NCBI GenBank assembly: GCA_958298945.1
Contig: OY282609.1
Location: 59,058,220-59,122,219, forward strand
DNA length: 64,000 nucleotides
Origin: Atherix ibis
Lineage: Eukaryota; Arthropoda; Insecta; Diptera; Athericidae
Direction of reading: 5' to 3'
Below the pieces are notes generated by a model. That model was given only the letters and a program-made list of their open reading frames with translations, was not told the DNA's origin and ran no database searches. The position numbers were made by a program, and so were the translations under genes. Shown one piece after another: positions 33,986 to 45,289 of this stretch (position 1 is its first letter; each line of letters begins with the position of its first letter).

Positions 33986-34680
33986 ATTATCCTTTTGGAA
34001 CACTATACCTTTTCTATTGACCAATTCTGGCCTTTTTTCTTTAAGTGAATCATTAAATTTGTCTGACTGATGATAGTACACTTCAGAATTAATCGTTGTA
34101 TTGCTCAAAATAAACGATTCCTTGGAAATCCCACCAAATAAATACTCGTAGCATAACCTTTTCTTGATGAATATTGACTTTCGAAGTGCTTTGAGCCGGT
34201 TCATCTTTTCTACTCCAGGATCTTTTGCGCTTAACATTGTTGTAGACAACCCATTTCTCGTCCCCATTGATGATACGCATCAAAAATGGATCATTTCCTT
34301 GGCGTTTGAGAAGCAAATCACAAACGTCAGTTCGACGGCACAAATTTTTTCCCGGAAGAAGATGAGGAACCCATATGTCGAGCTTTGAGATTAAACCCAA
34401 CCGTTTCAAATGATCATAAACGGTCGAATTCGATAAATTTAATCTCTCAGCGATCTCACGGGTTGTTATTCGCCGGTTTGCATCAATTAATGTCTTTATT
34501 GTGTCTTCATCAGCTTCAACTAGCCTCCCAGAACGTGGTGCAGTTTCGAGATCAAAATTACCGGATCGCAGTTTTGCAAACCACTTTTGGCACTGGTGAT
34601 CACTTAACACAACTTCTCCATACACATCGGATAATTTTTTTCTTGCTTGAACAGTATTTTAATCTTTTCTATAGTTAAAA
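33971..34680 (-). pseudogene. mariner transposase relic, N-terminal two thirds
   Basis: Minus-strand reading: ARKKLSDVYGEVVLSDHQCQ, KWFAKLRSGNFDLETAPRSG, TREIAERLNLSNSTVYDHLK, GLISKLDIWVPHLL, MRIINGDEKWVVYNNVKRKR (first Asp), a frame break after VML, NTTINSEVYYHQSDKFNDSL, and ELVNRKGIVFQKDNAKPHT (second Asp). It stops there, exactly at the junction with the opposite-strand relic, so the third Asp and C-terminus are missing. The N-terminal start could not be fixed. Confidence 0.8.
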
Positions 34681-34862
34681 AAGTAAAATATGCCGAAAAT
34701 GCTGTTTTTCACTTTCCATATTTAAAAGGGTATCAACCAAAAACTACAGTGCAGAATCATTCGAATCATTTTACAAGCAAGCCTTGATATATCAACTGTC
34801 AAAATACATATGATTATGCGGCTTAAGTGTTGGGAAACAACGAAATTACTTTCCGGACAACC
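34681..34862. other. spacer before the COI insertion
   Basis: Short AT-rich DNA between a mariner relic and the mitochondrial segment. The phrase ggacaacct at 34857-34865 resembles COI upstream of the clear match and may mark a deletion inside the insertion. Confidence 0.4.
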
Positions 34863-34948
34863 TAATAATTTTCTTTATAGTAATACCAATTATAATTGGT
34901 GGATTTGGAAATTGATTAGTACCATAAATACTAGGAGCACTAGATATA

Positions 34949-36228
34949 CGAGGGTCATTCAACAAGTACTTAGCCTACAAAAGAAAAACGAAAATTTTGG
35001 AAAGGTGGCAATTTATTTTTCCACATAATCTCCTTCAAGCTCGATACACTTGGCCCAGCGATGCTCTAACTTTTTTAACCCGTCCAAAAAATACATTTTC
35101 TCGAGGGAAGCAAAATAGGCCTTCGTGGCGACGATGACCTCTTCATTCGACCCAAATCTATTCCCGGCGAGTGATTTTTTCAGGTTTGGAAACAAAAAGT
35201 AGTCACAGGGGGCCAAATCTGGAGAGTACGTTGGATGGGGCAGCAATTCGTAACGCAATTCGACCAATTTGGCCATGGCGACGGCGGAGGTGTGAGTCGG
35301 CGCGTCGTCGTGGTGGAACAGCACTTATTTCTTCGCAAAGCGGGGCCGCTTTTTCTTCAATTCGACGTCAAATCGGCCCAATAAGTCAGCATAGTAGCGC
35401 CACGTGATTGTTTTACCCTTCTCGAGGTAATCGATGTGGATCACACCTTGTGAATCCCAGAAAACGGTGGCCAACACCTTTCCGGCCGATCGAACAGTCT
35501 TCGCCTTCTTCGGAGCACGTTCGCCGGGTGAAGTCCACTGTTTCGACTGTTCCTTGGTCTCTGGTGTGTACCAGTGAATCCATGTTTCGTCGACGGTCAC
35601 GTAACGACGCAAGAACTCCACTGGATTGCGCTGAAACAGCGCCAAACACGTCGCCGATGTGGTCTCACGGTTGCGATTGTTTTCCGGTGTGAGCAAACGC
35701 GGCACCCATCGCGCCGACAGCTTTCTCATGCCCAGTTCTTCGTGTAGAATATGATGCACCGTTCCTACAGTCTCAGCTATCTCGTGAACCTTCAATCGAC
35801 GGTCTGCCAACACGAGAACGTGAACTTTTTTAACGTTTTCCTCCGTAGCAGCCGTTTTCGGGGCACCTGGGCGTGGCTCATCAAAAACCGACGTGCGGCC
35901 ACGAACAAACTCGTTGAACCAATTCCTGACGGTCGCCATCGAAGGAGAAGAGTCACCATACACAGCATCCAAGCGATCTTTGATTTCGCTGCGCGTTTTC
36001 CCTTCCAGAAACAAGAATCTAATAACCGAACGATATTGTTCTTTTTCCATTTTTGTGCAAGCGACCAACACGCTCGCTTTCAAAGGCTTTCAAAACAAAA
36101 ATAATGAAGGGAATCGACTGAAACTCTGACAGTAGGCTACTAAAAAAATGTACTGCACGATGGTAAATTTCTTTTGTTACAGCAGTTCCATCGGGCGGTG
36201 AGGTTAAGTACTTGTTGAATGACCCTCG
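34949..36228 (-). mobile_element. mariner inserted into the COI NUMT
   Basis: Complete 1280-bp mariner. Ends cgagggtcattcaacaagta (34949 onward) and its complement ending gaccctcg at 36228, with TA at 34947-34948 and 36229-36230. COI sequence gatata is interrupted and resumes as gcatttc, restoring the reading across the site. It is the same family as the tandem pair at 54826-57250. Confidence 0.96.
35013..36050 (-). pseudogene. mariner transposase with a single stop and small deletion
   Basis: Start MEKEQYRSVI at the ATG complementary to 36048-36050. The whole protein is readable: N-terminal HTH, EPRPGAPKTAATEE linker, WVPRLLTPENNRNRE, VTVDETWIHWYTPETKEQSK (first Asp), GKVLATVFWDSQGVIHIDYL, VLFHHDDAPTHTS (second Asp; Asn after it changed to Asp), and HPTYSPDLAPCDYFLFP (third Asp). 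An AAA-to-TAA change near 35325 puts a stop just before VLFHHD. An in-frame 12-base deletion removes four residues in the AETVGIAVGTVHH segment. These are the main differences from the intact gene at 56137-57186. Confidence 0.93.
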
Positions 36229-37057
36229 TAGCATTTCACAGAAGAAATAATATAAGATTTTGACTTTTACCTCCATCTTTAACTCTTTTATTAACAAGTA
36301 ATATAGTTGAAAACGGGGCAGGGACAGGATGAACAGAAGATAATCCTACTTTATCTTCAAGAATTGCTCATGCCATGGCGGAGAATCAGTAGATTTTTTC
36401 ACTTTATCTAGCAGGTATTTCTTAATTTTTTTTAGAAGCCGTAAATTTTATTACTACAGTACTTAATATACGATCAACAGGTATTACACGTACATTATAC
36501 GGAATACCATTATTTGTATGAGCAGTAGTAATTACTGCAACTCTTCTTTGACTTTTAGCAGGAGCTATTACAGTACCCTTAACTGGTCGAAATTTAAATA
36601 CTTTATGCTTTGACCCAGTTGGTGGAGGAGACTTAATTTTATACCAACATTTATTTTGATTTTTCGCGGACATCCAGAAGTTTATATTTTAATTTTACCC
36701 GAATTTGGAATAATCTTCCATATTATTAGTCAAGAAAGAGGTAAAAAGGAACCATTTGGATTATTATGAATAGTTTATGCTATATTAGTATTTATTATAT
36801 GAGCTCATCATATATTTACTGTAGGAATAGATGTTGATACCTGAGCATATTTTACATCAGCTACAATAATTATTGCTGTATCAATTGGAATTAAAATTTT
36901 TCGATGATTAGCAACATTACATGGAATACAAATTACTTATTCCCCTCTAATTTTATGAACATTAGTATTTGTATTTCTATTTACAGTTAATGGTTTAACA
37001 GGAGTAGTTCTCACTAATTTATCAGTTGATATTATTCTTCACAAAACTTACTTTGTA

Positions 37058-38160
37058 CCAGGTGAATAGGCTTACAAAAACCTATTTTGGAATAGAAACC
37101 AAAAACAAATTTATTCAAAGTACTTTCCCTCGCTAGCTACACATTTTTCCCATCTCTCGGGCCAAAAAAAATCCTTCTCTTTCGTAAGAATCGAAGTGCT
37201 GCTCAGCGAGCGCGTGGCCCATCGACGAAAACAGGTGGTAGCCGGAAGGGGTCAGCTCTGGTGAATAAGCGGGGTGGGGAAGCACCTCCCAGTTGAGTGT
37301 CTCCAAGTAGTTTCGGACCATTTTTGACGTGTACGATGTTACGTTGTCGTGGACGAAAATCAGCTTGTCATGTCTTTTCTCACGCAGAGCATGGTGCAAT
37401 TTAATCAGTTGTTGGTATAACATCTCGTAGGAGATGATACCCTTGCTGATCCCACCAAACGCACAGTATCGTCTTCCGTCCGAAGCGATTTGGTCTTGGC
37501 GAAGATGTTGATGGATGGCCGGGATCAACCACGATTTCTTGCGTTTAGGATTCTCGAAATATATCCACTTTTCATCGCCTGTCACAATCCGATGCAGGGA
37601 CGACTTTCTTTTTTGTCTGGCGAGCAAGTTTTCGCATGTGTTTTGGCGTTGCTCCATCTGCCTATCGTTCAATTAATGCGGCACCCATTTTCCGATCTTT
37701 TCAATCTTCCCCATGGTACGCAGACGCATAGAAATGGCTGGTTGAGTAACTCCGCGAACATTTTTGCGTCCAAAAACGCCTGCAACTGATGGTCCTCAAC
37801 CATCCTAGGCCGATTTTCGCGCTTCTTGTCCCACAAGTCAAAATTGCCGTCTTTGAATTGACGAAACCAATCTCGACACCTGGTTTCCGATAAAGCACTG
37901 TTACCATAGGCCTTCATAAGCATTCGATGCGATTGGGCAGGCAATTTCTTCAAATTGAAGCAGAAAACAGACCTTCCCGCCTATGCTCATTTTCTGGCAC
38001 AAAACTAGACATGATTACCAAAGGAAAAATGTATGTTGTTATACGAAATTGCTGACAATATGTACTAATTAATGTTGACAGATGTCAAACTCATAAAAAA
38101 AAGTATAGTGTGCCCATGGTAGCTTAATACGCTCACTCACGTTTAAGCTTATACATCTAG
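37058..38160 (-). mobile_element. Mos1-like mariner, copy 5, inserted into COI NUMT
   Basis: Left end ccaggtgaataggcttac at 37058 (decayed), right end tttaagcttatacatctag ending at 38160, flanked by TA at 37056-37057 and 38161-38162. Removing it rejoins COI codons ttt-gta-gta-gcc-cat. Minus orientation, about 1.10 kb, with internal deletions. Confidence 0.94.
37111..38012 (-). pseudogene. Mos1-like transposase, third catalytic Asp changed to Gly
   Basis: Start ATG at the complement of 38010-38012. The early N-terminus is frameshifted; then KKLPAQSHRMLMKAYGNSAL, KKRENRPRMVEDHQLQAFLD, a deletion, and from 37672 MNDRQMEQRQNTCENLLARQ, SLHRIVTGDEKWIYFENPKR (first Asp), a shortened MLCVWW segment, KLIFVHDNVTSYTSKM (second Asp), and HPAYSPELTPSGYHLFSSMG. 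In the last motif the family APSDYHLF has become TPSGYHLF, so the third catalytic residue is Gly. About 75 bases near 37155-37185 are missing before REMGKMCS. The stop is near 37111. Confidence 0.9.
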
Positions 38161-38435
38161 TAGTAGCCCATTTCCTTATGTATTATCTATAGGAGTAGTA
38201 TTTGCAATTATATGAGGACTTATTCACTGATATCCAGTATTTACAGGTTTATTATTAAATCTATCATTACTAAAAAGTCAATTTTGCATTATATTTCTAG
38301 GAGTAAATTTAACATTTTTTCCTCAACACTTCTTAGGATTAGCTGGAATACCTCATCGATATTCAGATTATCCTGATGCTTATACTATATGAAATATTAT
38401 TTCTACTATTGGATCAACAATTTCATTTTTTTCCC

Positions 38436-40619
38436 TTCTATAAATGGGGAATTAGGAACCTTGCTGAAGGATGACAAAAGGTTATCGAGCAAAATGAGCA
38501 ATATATCATTATATAGTAATACATTTTTAAAAACATCATAACTTTTACGACAATCTACAATAAATCCTATTTAGAATAGACAACTACTGACCAAATTATT
38601 ATAAACGCTCAAAAATACACTCTTTCAATCACCACTATTTTTGCAATTTAGAAGATAAACAAGATCAAACAATTTTCATCATTATCTCACCAATATTAGT
38701 TAAAATTGAAAAATGAACTAAAATAAACAAAAATAAAATTCAGAAGGAAAATAATTTCATTATGATTATCAAGTGTCATGATAAATTACACCAATTTTCA
38801 TTATTAATATTATTGACTATGTCATATTGTGGGGAAAAAACAATAATATTGGGAAAATTATAATAAATTACTATTAATACAATAGTTATTTTGTTGTAAT
38901 GGTGAAAATAGCTAATAACCAACCACCTCCCTCCCTTAAGCATTGTTTTTCAATTGACAAACTATCATAACTAATAATAGACTGCCACTATAATATCCCA
39001 TCATATTGACTATGTTACTCAGAGTTATGAAAAATTGTAACGAATAAGGGTGGGTTTTTGGCGTTATAGTGTAGCGTGTAGAGTGTAACTATTTTCGGTT
39101 GCTCACTATTGGTACCATCTAAGTAATTTTTGATATTTGAGCAATAATAGCTCCACCACTATACGTTCATCTCTAATATAATCTTATCTATGGACTATAT
39201 ACATAATACATACACAATTGTTTATGATGGTCTAAGGACTCGTTCGTGTGTGCTTTAAGCTCATTAATTTTTTAACGTAACATACTTTTTTTTTAATAGA
39301 ATTTAAATTAGTGGGCTTTTTTTTGTTAGCATTGCTTTAAAACAATAATACCCAAAAATTTCTATAGTAAATATGTCATATTACTTTATGGTAGAGGACA
39401 TATTTTGCAATCGACTATGACTAGTGATAAATTTTGAAGAAAATTTACCACTAGTCATAGTCGATTGTAAAATATGTCTTATCGAATGTCCTTTTTGTCT
39501 AAATACCGAACTCTGAGTGGAAAATTTTACAATATAAACGTTATATAATTACACGTTTATAAGAAACAGTTTCGAAACTTAACCTTGATATATACTATCA
39601 GAGGTGAAAGGATGGTAGGTGAATTTAAGGGTTGTTCTTAAGTCGAACTGACAATGTTTTGTTTGTTATTCAAATAATCGATCTCAATTTTGTTGATTAA
39701 TTAATTTTTGCTCTATTCAATATATTATCGTTATTTTGATGGTGTTGGTTCGATAAATAAAATTTGTTGGCGATTTGGCATACAATTTAATCGAAATGGG
39801 TTCGTCATATTTCCACCCTTTCCACTCTTAATACTACTAACAATTTACTTTCTTTTTTTTCAGTTTTAAGACTGTAAATGTAATTGTTTTAATCGAAATT
39901 CTTGTGGCATTATATTTTTTGTTGTACTTCTTTACTCAGAAATGCTTTTTGGTTAAGAAAATTTCGAAAAGCAATTAACTCTAAACGCTTTTCTTATTAT
40001 TATACAAAATATTCAAATAAAATATAACCTTGGATGATGGGTAACATTTAAGGATAGTAGAAGTACTTATTTGTTAGTTGCGTGAAAATTGAACAATTAA
40101 AATATTGCGCTTTTTGTGTAATAGTAAGACCGATATAATAAAATACCATTTCAATTGGAAAATATTGTAATTTTTGATTGGATCATCTTAACCGAAAGAC
40201 GTTACAATACACTTTTCGTTGATTACAATATAACATTTTCGACGTAATTTATGAATCGGAATAAAAATTCAACGTTTTTAGTGCGCGTCTACAATTTGAA
40301 ATTTCTTCTTTTTGAAATTAGAAAACTTTTAAATAATTTTTTTTAATTAAGTACATTTTAAAGTGGTTAAAAAGAAAGGTGTAGTCAATTTTAAGGTGTG
40401 AAAAATATTTTTTCATATTCATCAAAATCTGTACATTTTGTGGAAACTTTTATCTTATTTGTGAAATGATGTAAGACTTTGGCAAGTTTTTTTCTTCTAA
40501 TTATTATTTCTAAATTTCTCAAAATAAATAGTAAAACAAAAATTATTTTACAAAGAAAAATAATATTTTAAACAATTTCATAAAATTTAATTTAATTGTA
40601 TTTGTTCTTTTCTTTAAAG
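38436..40619. other. AT-rich DNA, no gene seen
   Basis: Long AT-rich stretch. Apart from the hairpin at 39397-39478, it holds nothing I recognise. The last 20 bases before 40620 form a pyrimidine-rich tract ending in AG. Confidence 0.55.
39397..39478. repeat. 30-bp near-perfect inverted repeat
   Basis: The arms 39397-39426 and 39449-39478 are complementary with one mismatch and enclose a 22-base AT loop. The arms have a normal base composition unlike the loop. It may be a foldback mobile unit or a structured RNA; no known family is recognised. Confidence 0.75.
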
Positions 40620-40700
40620 GGTTTTAATCAACGACCGTCACGCTGGCTGCCCCAGGTAACACGGTACCGCCCGTGCTGTGGCGCGTGCGAAGAAAAATCG
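40620..40700 (+). CDS. candidate internal exon of an unseen host gene, 81 bp
   Basis: A G+C-rich island of 81 bases (27 codons) in AT-rich DNA. It is preceded by a pyrimidine-rich tract ending ttcttttctttaaag and followed by the strong donor gtaagt at 40701. Read in phase 0 it is fully open: GFNQRPSRWLPQVTRYRPCC then GACEEKS. A length divisible by three and a symmetric phase would allow inclusion or skipping without a frame change. An internal ccag-gtaaca could act as an alternative donor. I do not recognise the peptide, and no partner exon is visible in the window. It could also be a noncoding exon or a chance G+C island. Confidence 0.35.
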
Positions 40701-40706
40701 GTAAGT

Positions 40707-43700
40707 TCTTCTATTACTACATCTAATATAGATCTTTTGTTTTTCCACCCGCATTGCATAGCCTCAAAAGCTAACGGAATTGAAATTTATTTGGATTTAA
40801 TTCAAAAGAAATCACGATTAACAAAAAATTGTTGTATTGATTCAATCGAATTTCAATTTCACGTTTATATAAACTTTGAATTCAAAAAGAAAATTCGTTA
40901 AAGTTCAATGCCTTCTAGTGGTTCAAGTTAAAAGCTCAAATAGTTCAAGTAAAAGTTCATCAAAGTGCGTGCATTGGCCTCTTGCGAAGAAGTTAAGTTG
41001 TTCAAATCGTATAAGTAAAAGCTAATTTTTATAAATGTCCTATTCTGTTCAAAAAAAGAAGAAGAAGAAAATCAACTTTGTACATACTAGTCTTGGGTGT
41101 ACACGAAAGAAATTGAAAGCAAAACTTTGTATAGCTTTTCAAGTAAACCTAGTCATATAATAAAAGAAAAAATAAGCGAATGTGGATTTACATTAAAAAT
41201 AAGTGCATAAATTTAAAAATTACCAAAAATTATGCCAGCTGAACTATTGACGCAAAAAAATAAAATGCGAAGAAAAAAGGTTGGAAGTATTTACAATACA
41301 CATCATATGCTCAAAAGTTCGTTAGCATTGCTCCCATTTCCACATTTCACCATTTACAATACTTGCTAAACGACCCCCCCCCCCCCTTATATTATCAATT
41401 CAGGATCAAATTAAACCAGCAAGAGATAACCTCGATTAGATCACATCCTCAACTACATCCACGTGTGTATCGGTAGATAGGTACATATAACATACGTACT
41501 TGGACGTAAAATATTCAAATAAGAATCCATTGGATTGTTGAAAAGTCACAAGGGCCTAAAAAATTACCAAAAATAGTGAAAATTATTTTAACCTTAGCAT
41601 AAGATAGAATGTAAATCGGAAAATCCCACAAAAGCCTTATCATTTCTATGCATAAAATTAATATCGACTAGACAAACAATGTTTTTGGTGGGCAGATGAA
41701 TGTCATTATCCCAGAGAGCAAAAAGCAGAAAGAAAGCTCCATCAAATAGGTTCAACAGCCTTTAATTTTCTCTATTTTTCGTCTTTAAGGTATAATTTCG
41801 TGTGCAGCGCTGATTTTTATGGAAAAGTAAATAATCATTTTGCTTTCTTTGCGCAAATCTACCTAAACGACTACCATCTTATCTTAGCCGCCACAACCCG
41901 TTCCCCAAACCAAATAACGTCTTGTATGTAATTGTGAATAAAATCCATTTTATTCATCCTGATGATGATGATGCTGATGATTGGAATTGGTATGGAGAAT
42001 GAATTCAATCTAAGACAGGATGTCCTATTTGTAAAAGGATTTGTATACGCAACAGGCGTAAAAATTACTGATGATAATAAGGGAATCATTTTTAGTGTAT
42101 AAAAATTACAATTAAACCAAATAGAGAATTAACAGAAAACACACACACATACACAACACGGTACTTGCGTAGAGGCTACAGATAAAAAGGATGCGTCAGC
42201 CGAAAAGACCATACGAATTAATATACCCGAATTCCTGTGGCTCTTTTCATTTGTACATTTATATCCTCAAATGGTATCTGTTGACATCCAAATCATTATG
42301 GACATTTAACATATATTAATATTTACCCTTTCCCTCTCCCTTCACATTTTTTTTTAAAATAAGTTTATTTTTCTTCATGTCTTATATGGTAACAAAAGTG
42401 TTAAAATTTTAAGTTTAATAGAAAAAAGTCATAAATCTAAAACAAATTTGGACTCCAGCCACTCCTATCCAAATATATTCAATATATCCGAAATTTTGTA
42501 GGCTTTTATTTGGATAAAAAAGTGAGGGAATTGATGAAATTTCAAAGAGCTTTTTTTACCTATTTTTGTTTGTGCCAAACTTTAAAATCGAAATTTAATT
42601 TGATTGAATAACAAAAAGGCCAACCGACCGACAATTTTGCATAGTCAAGAAGCATAATTACTAGAAGAATAAAATGGAAAAGAAGAAAATTAGAAAAAGA
42701 AGGAAAAGGAAAATGAAAGTGATGGGTTCATTGTAAACTCAGAAACAATCCTACAATGATTTTCTAATGAGTATTTGAGCATTTCGTGAAGGAGCAGAGT
42801 TCAAAATAGATTGTTCTCTTCGATTGTACGTCCGGCAGCAAGCAAGCTGTTGTATAACAAAGGCAATCGCACTGCACTCGTTTTACGTCGTTCGGATAAA
42901 CCCTCGCAGAGCCTTTAGGTGCGATCATAGCTCCCGCCCCGCACTTAGTCCAGTCTATGAACGGATACATATCTGCTTAGTTCATAATAACAAAAGTCAA
43001 ATGGAAAAAGTGAAACAAAAATACTGACACCAGCGAAGTGGGAAGAGGGAGTAACTTTTTATGTACAAGGACAATAATAAAATGACAAGGAGGCGGCTGT
43101 ACAAGATACAAAGCAGCTAAGGATAATTATATCTTCTTCATCTTTAATGTTTAATGGAGTGAATCCTAATCGTTTGATTATTTAGGAATTTTCCGTGGGA
43201 AATTGTTCAACTACAATAAAAATCTTAGTTCATTGGTACATGCTGGATGAAAACACTAATAGACACAACTGAAGAGTATACCATTTTTCGCTGTCATGCT
43301 ATTATTATAGATGTTGGCAATTTTGTAAATGGTGTGTAGTAAAAAATACTTCTTTTTATATATAAAAGTATCCAAAAAAAAAAAAAATCCTTAAATTAAA
43401 TTCGTACATATTTAATAATCAAACTGATTTAATTTTTCTCTGTTCGCTTTTTGTTTTTTAAATAAAATTTGTACATATTCTTGGAATTTCATTAGTTAGA
43501 AAGTTAGGTTATGATAATTAGCACATTGTTCTTAATATCTTCTACGTATTATTGTGAGCTTAAAAAAAATAGAAGAGATTCTCATAGAATTTCGTTCAAT
43601 TAAAAAGCATTTTTTTTTCTTTTTTTGGTTGTAAGAATATTGGAATTAAAGTAAAATGAAATTTTTATCAGTAATAAATCAAAAAAATTATGATTATCTT

Positions 43701-44163
43701 CGATTTTTCGGATTAATTATTTATGGTTAATTTATTATAAAAGAAATTTTATAATTTGCTAATAATTTCCGTAAAAATAAATCCGAATTTCAATTATTGT
43801 TTTTTGCTTTTTGATGACTTTTCAAAACTGAAATAATCCTCCCTCCCTATTGCCAATAGAGAGGATTGGAGTTGCCGTCAATTATAATTATTGATCAGAG
43901 TAGTCTTTGGACTCCGGATTCTGACCGTTAAGACTGGTTTATTGATGGCTGCCCTATGGGTCATCAAAAAATTATCGCTAATGGTCCTGTCCATGTGCCT
44001 TCATATGGCCAATGGCTGTTATTGTTCTGATAAGCAACGCAAATAAAGGATAACTGTGAGCACTGGGAGTTTTTTCAGACAGTTTATTAGCAATCACATT
44101 TTTCTATATCCCACGTGCGCTGGTATAACACTCCTATTACCTTTCAGGTATACGAAGGGTTTT
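40707..44163. other. AT-rich DNA with a few higher-complexity islands, no gene seen
   Basis: Includes a run of C at about 41371-41386 and denser islands at 42160-42260, 42790-42990 and 43870-44050, where composition and complexity rise, as in conserved noncoding DNA. The overlapping frames at 42764-43027 on both strands have no domain. No splice pair as good as that at 40620-40706 was noticed. Confidence 0.45.
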
Positions 44164-44299
44164 AAAGGTGGCAAAGGCTTTAGTTAAACATGATTTTACT
44201 TTATTAATTTTTTAATTGAATAATGTATGAGTGTATACATTATTCAATTAAAAAATAAATTAAGTAAAATCATGTTTAACTAAAGCCTTTGCCACCTTT
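44164..44299. repeat. 64-bp inverted repeat with short loop
   Basis: Arm 44164-44227 (aaaggtggcaaaggctttag at its outer end) pairs with 44236-44299 (ending ctaaagcctttgccaccttt). The outer 30 bp are perfect and the AT-rich inner part has a few mismatches. The loop is about 8 bases. A transcript across it would fold into a long hairpin of small-RNA precursor size. It may also be a foldback transposon. Confidence 0.8.
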
Positions 44300-44330
44300 C
44301 CCTGAAAGAAATGACGGAAGTGCTGTTGTA

Positions 44331-44413
44331 CCGCCACAATCATGAGGCCATCATGTGGCGACTTCATGTTTCGTGTGAGTTGTTATTGCCAGCTTCCCTA
44401 ATCAAACTGGTCG
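44331..44413. repeat. noncoding motif duplicated at 49363-49446
   Basis: The block around cgccacaatcatgaggccat and the following gacttcatgtttcgtg matches, with gaps, cgccatgaccatgaggccat and tacttcatattttctg at 49363-49446. The shared core atgaggccat lies inside a small inverted repeat in each copy. There is no coding frame. It could be an old repeat pair or a duplicated regulatory element. Confidence 0.45.
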
Positions 44414-45289
44414 AACTTTTAAACTTCAGAAAGGAGTTGTTGGATTAAGGAGCTCTTCAATGCTGCTATTTAAAAATAAATTTTGGATTAAGCGGCATTT
44501 GTTAAAGATATAAGTGGAAGAGGGGCAGTGAGACTATCGTGGAATATCTTCCAGGGCGGTGAGACTATCGCTAAAAATTATGATTAATCTGAAATATCAT
44601 AACAAAAAATGCAGTAAATCCTCATTAAAAATATAGTTATATAGTGATTTAATTCTCTGAAGACCCGGAACCTAAGACTTATTTGATAATGAAAATTGTA
44701 TAAATTTTTGAAATCAAAAATTGGCTTTAAAATAATAATAAAAAGTGGAAGGTATTAGCTACTTCCCAGAATTTAGCCCACTTCAAGACACAGTTTTGGA
44801 AGTTCTCTACACAATTTGCAAAAAAAAAATTACCAATATTTTTTTTTACAAATTTTGATACCAATTTGTTCGGATAAAGCAATTTTCTAACATGTATATT
44901 CACAAGAGCGGCCAAATTTGATTTCTTACCACCAAAAATTTTATAGCTCCTAAAATTCAGAAAAATTAGTTCAAACTTGCTAAACCTAACATCCAGAAAA
45001 AAATATTCGAAAATCGATTTCGAAGAATAAGCATCACTCCGAACTCTTGATTTGATATGTTTCGATGAGTTACATAAGATAGACCCCAAAATTATCTGTT
45101 TTCCCCTTCCGTTTTTTATTACTATAGTTATATAAAAAAAATATCACAAAGAATTTCTTAAAAATCACGATTTTTTTTTCTCTTTACAAAACAGATATTT
45201 TTTGACCGAATAGTCTTAAAAACATTTTCTTTTTATAGCACATATTTTATGGAAGATTTCGGTTCTTTCTTCATATTTGACCTATGCTG
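44414..45289. other. AT-rich DNA, no gene seen
   Basis: The 120-residue minus frame at 44727-45089 is rich in Phe, Lys and Asn with no recognised domain and probably arises by chance. Confidence 0.5.

Larger units (their letters stand above)
34863..38435 (+). other. nuclear mitochondrial COI insertion (NUMT), split by two mariners
   Basis: Three colinear plus-strand pieces of cytochrome c oxidase subunit I: 34863-34948 (FMVMPIMIGGFGNWLVP), 36229-37057 (from NNMSFW through [68 protein letters not shown], to [11 protein letters not shown]), and 38161-38435 (VAHF through [20 protein letters not shown]). They read only with mitochondrial codons. About 1.19 kb of the roughly 1.53-kb gene is present. 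Each gap is exactly a mariner with its TA duplication. Frameshifts, a small deletion in the YAML...FIMWAHH region and missing ends show that it is a nuclear relic, not functional COI. Confidence 0.95.

Noticed and set aside
36422..36673. Minus-strand 83-residue open frame inside the COI region
   Set aside because: It is the complement of the COI nuclear copy, which is colinear with mitochondrial COI on the plus strand.
36229..37057. Functional mitochondrial COI or a mitochondrial contig
   Set aside because: The flanks are nuclear repeats, the gene is incomplete and frameshifted, and mariners are inserted in it.
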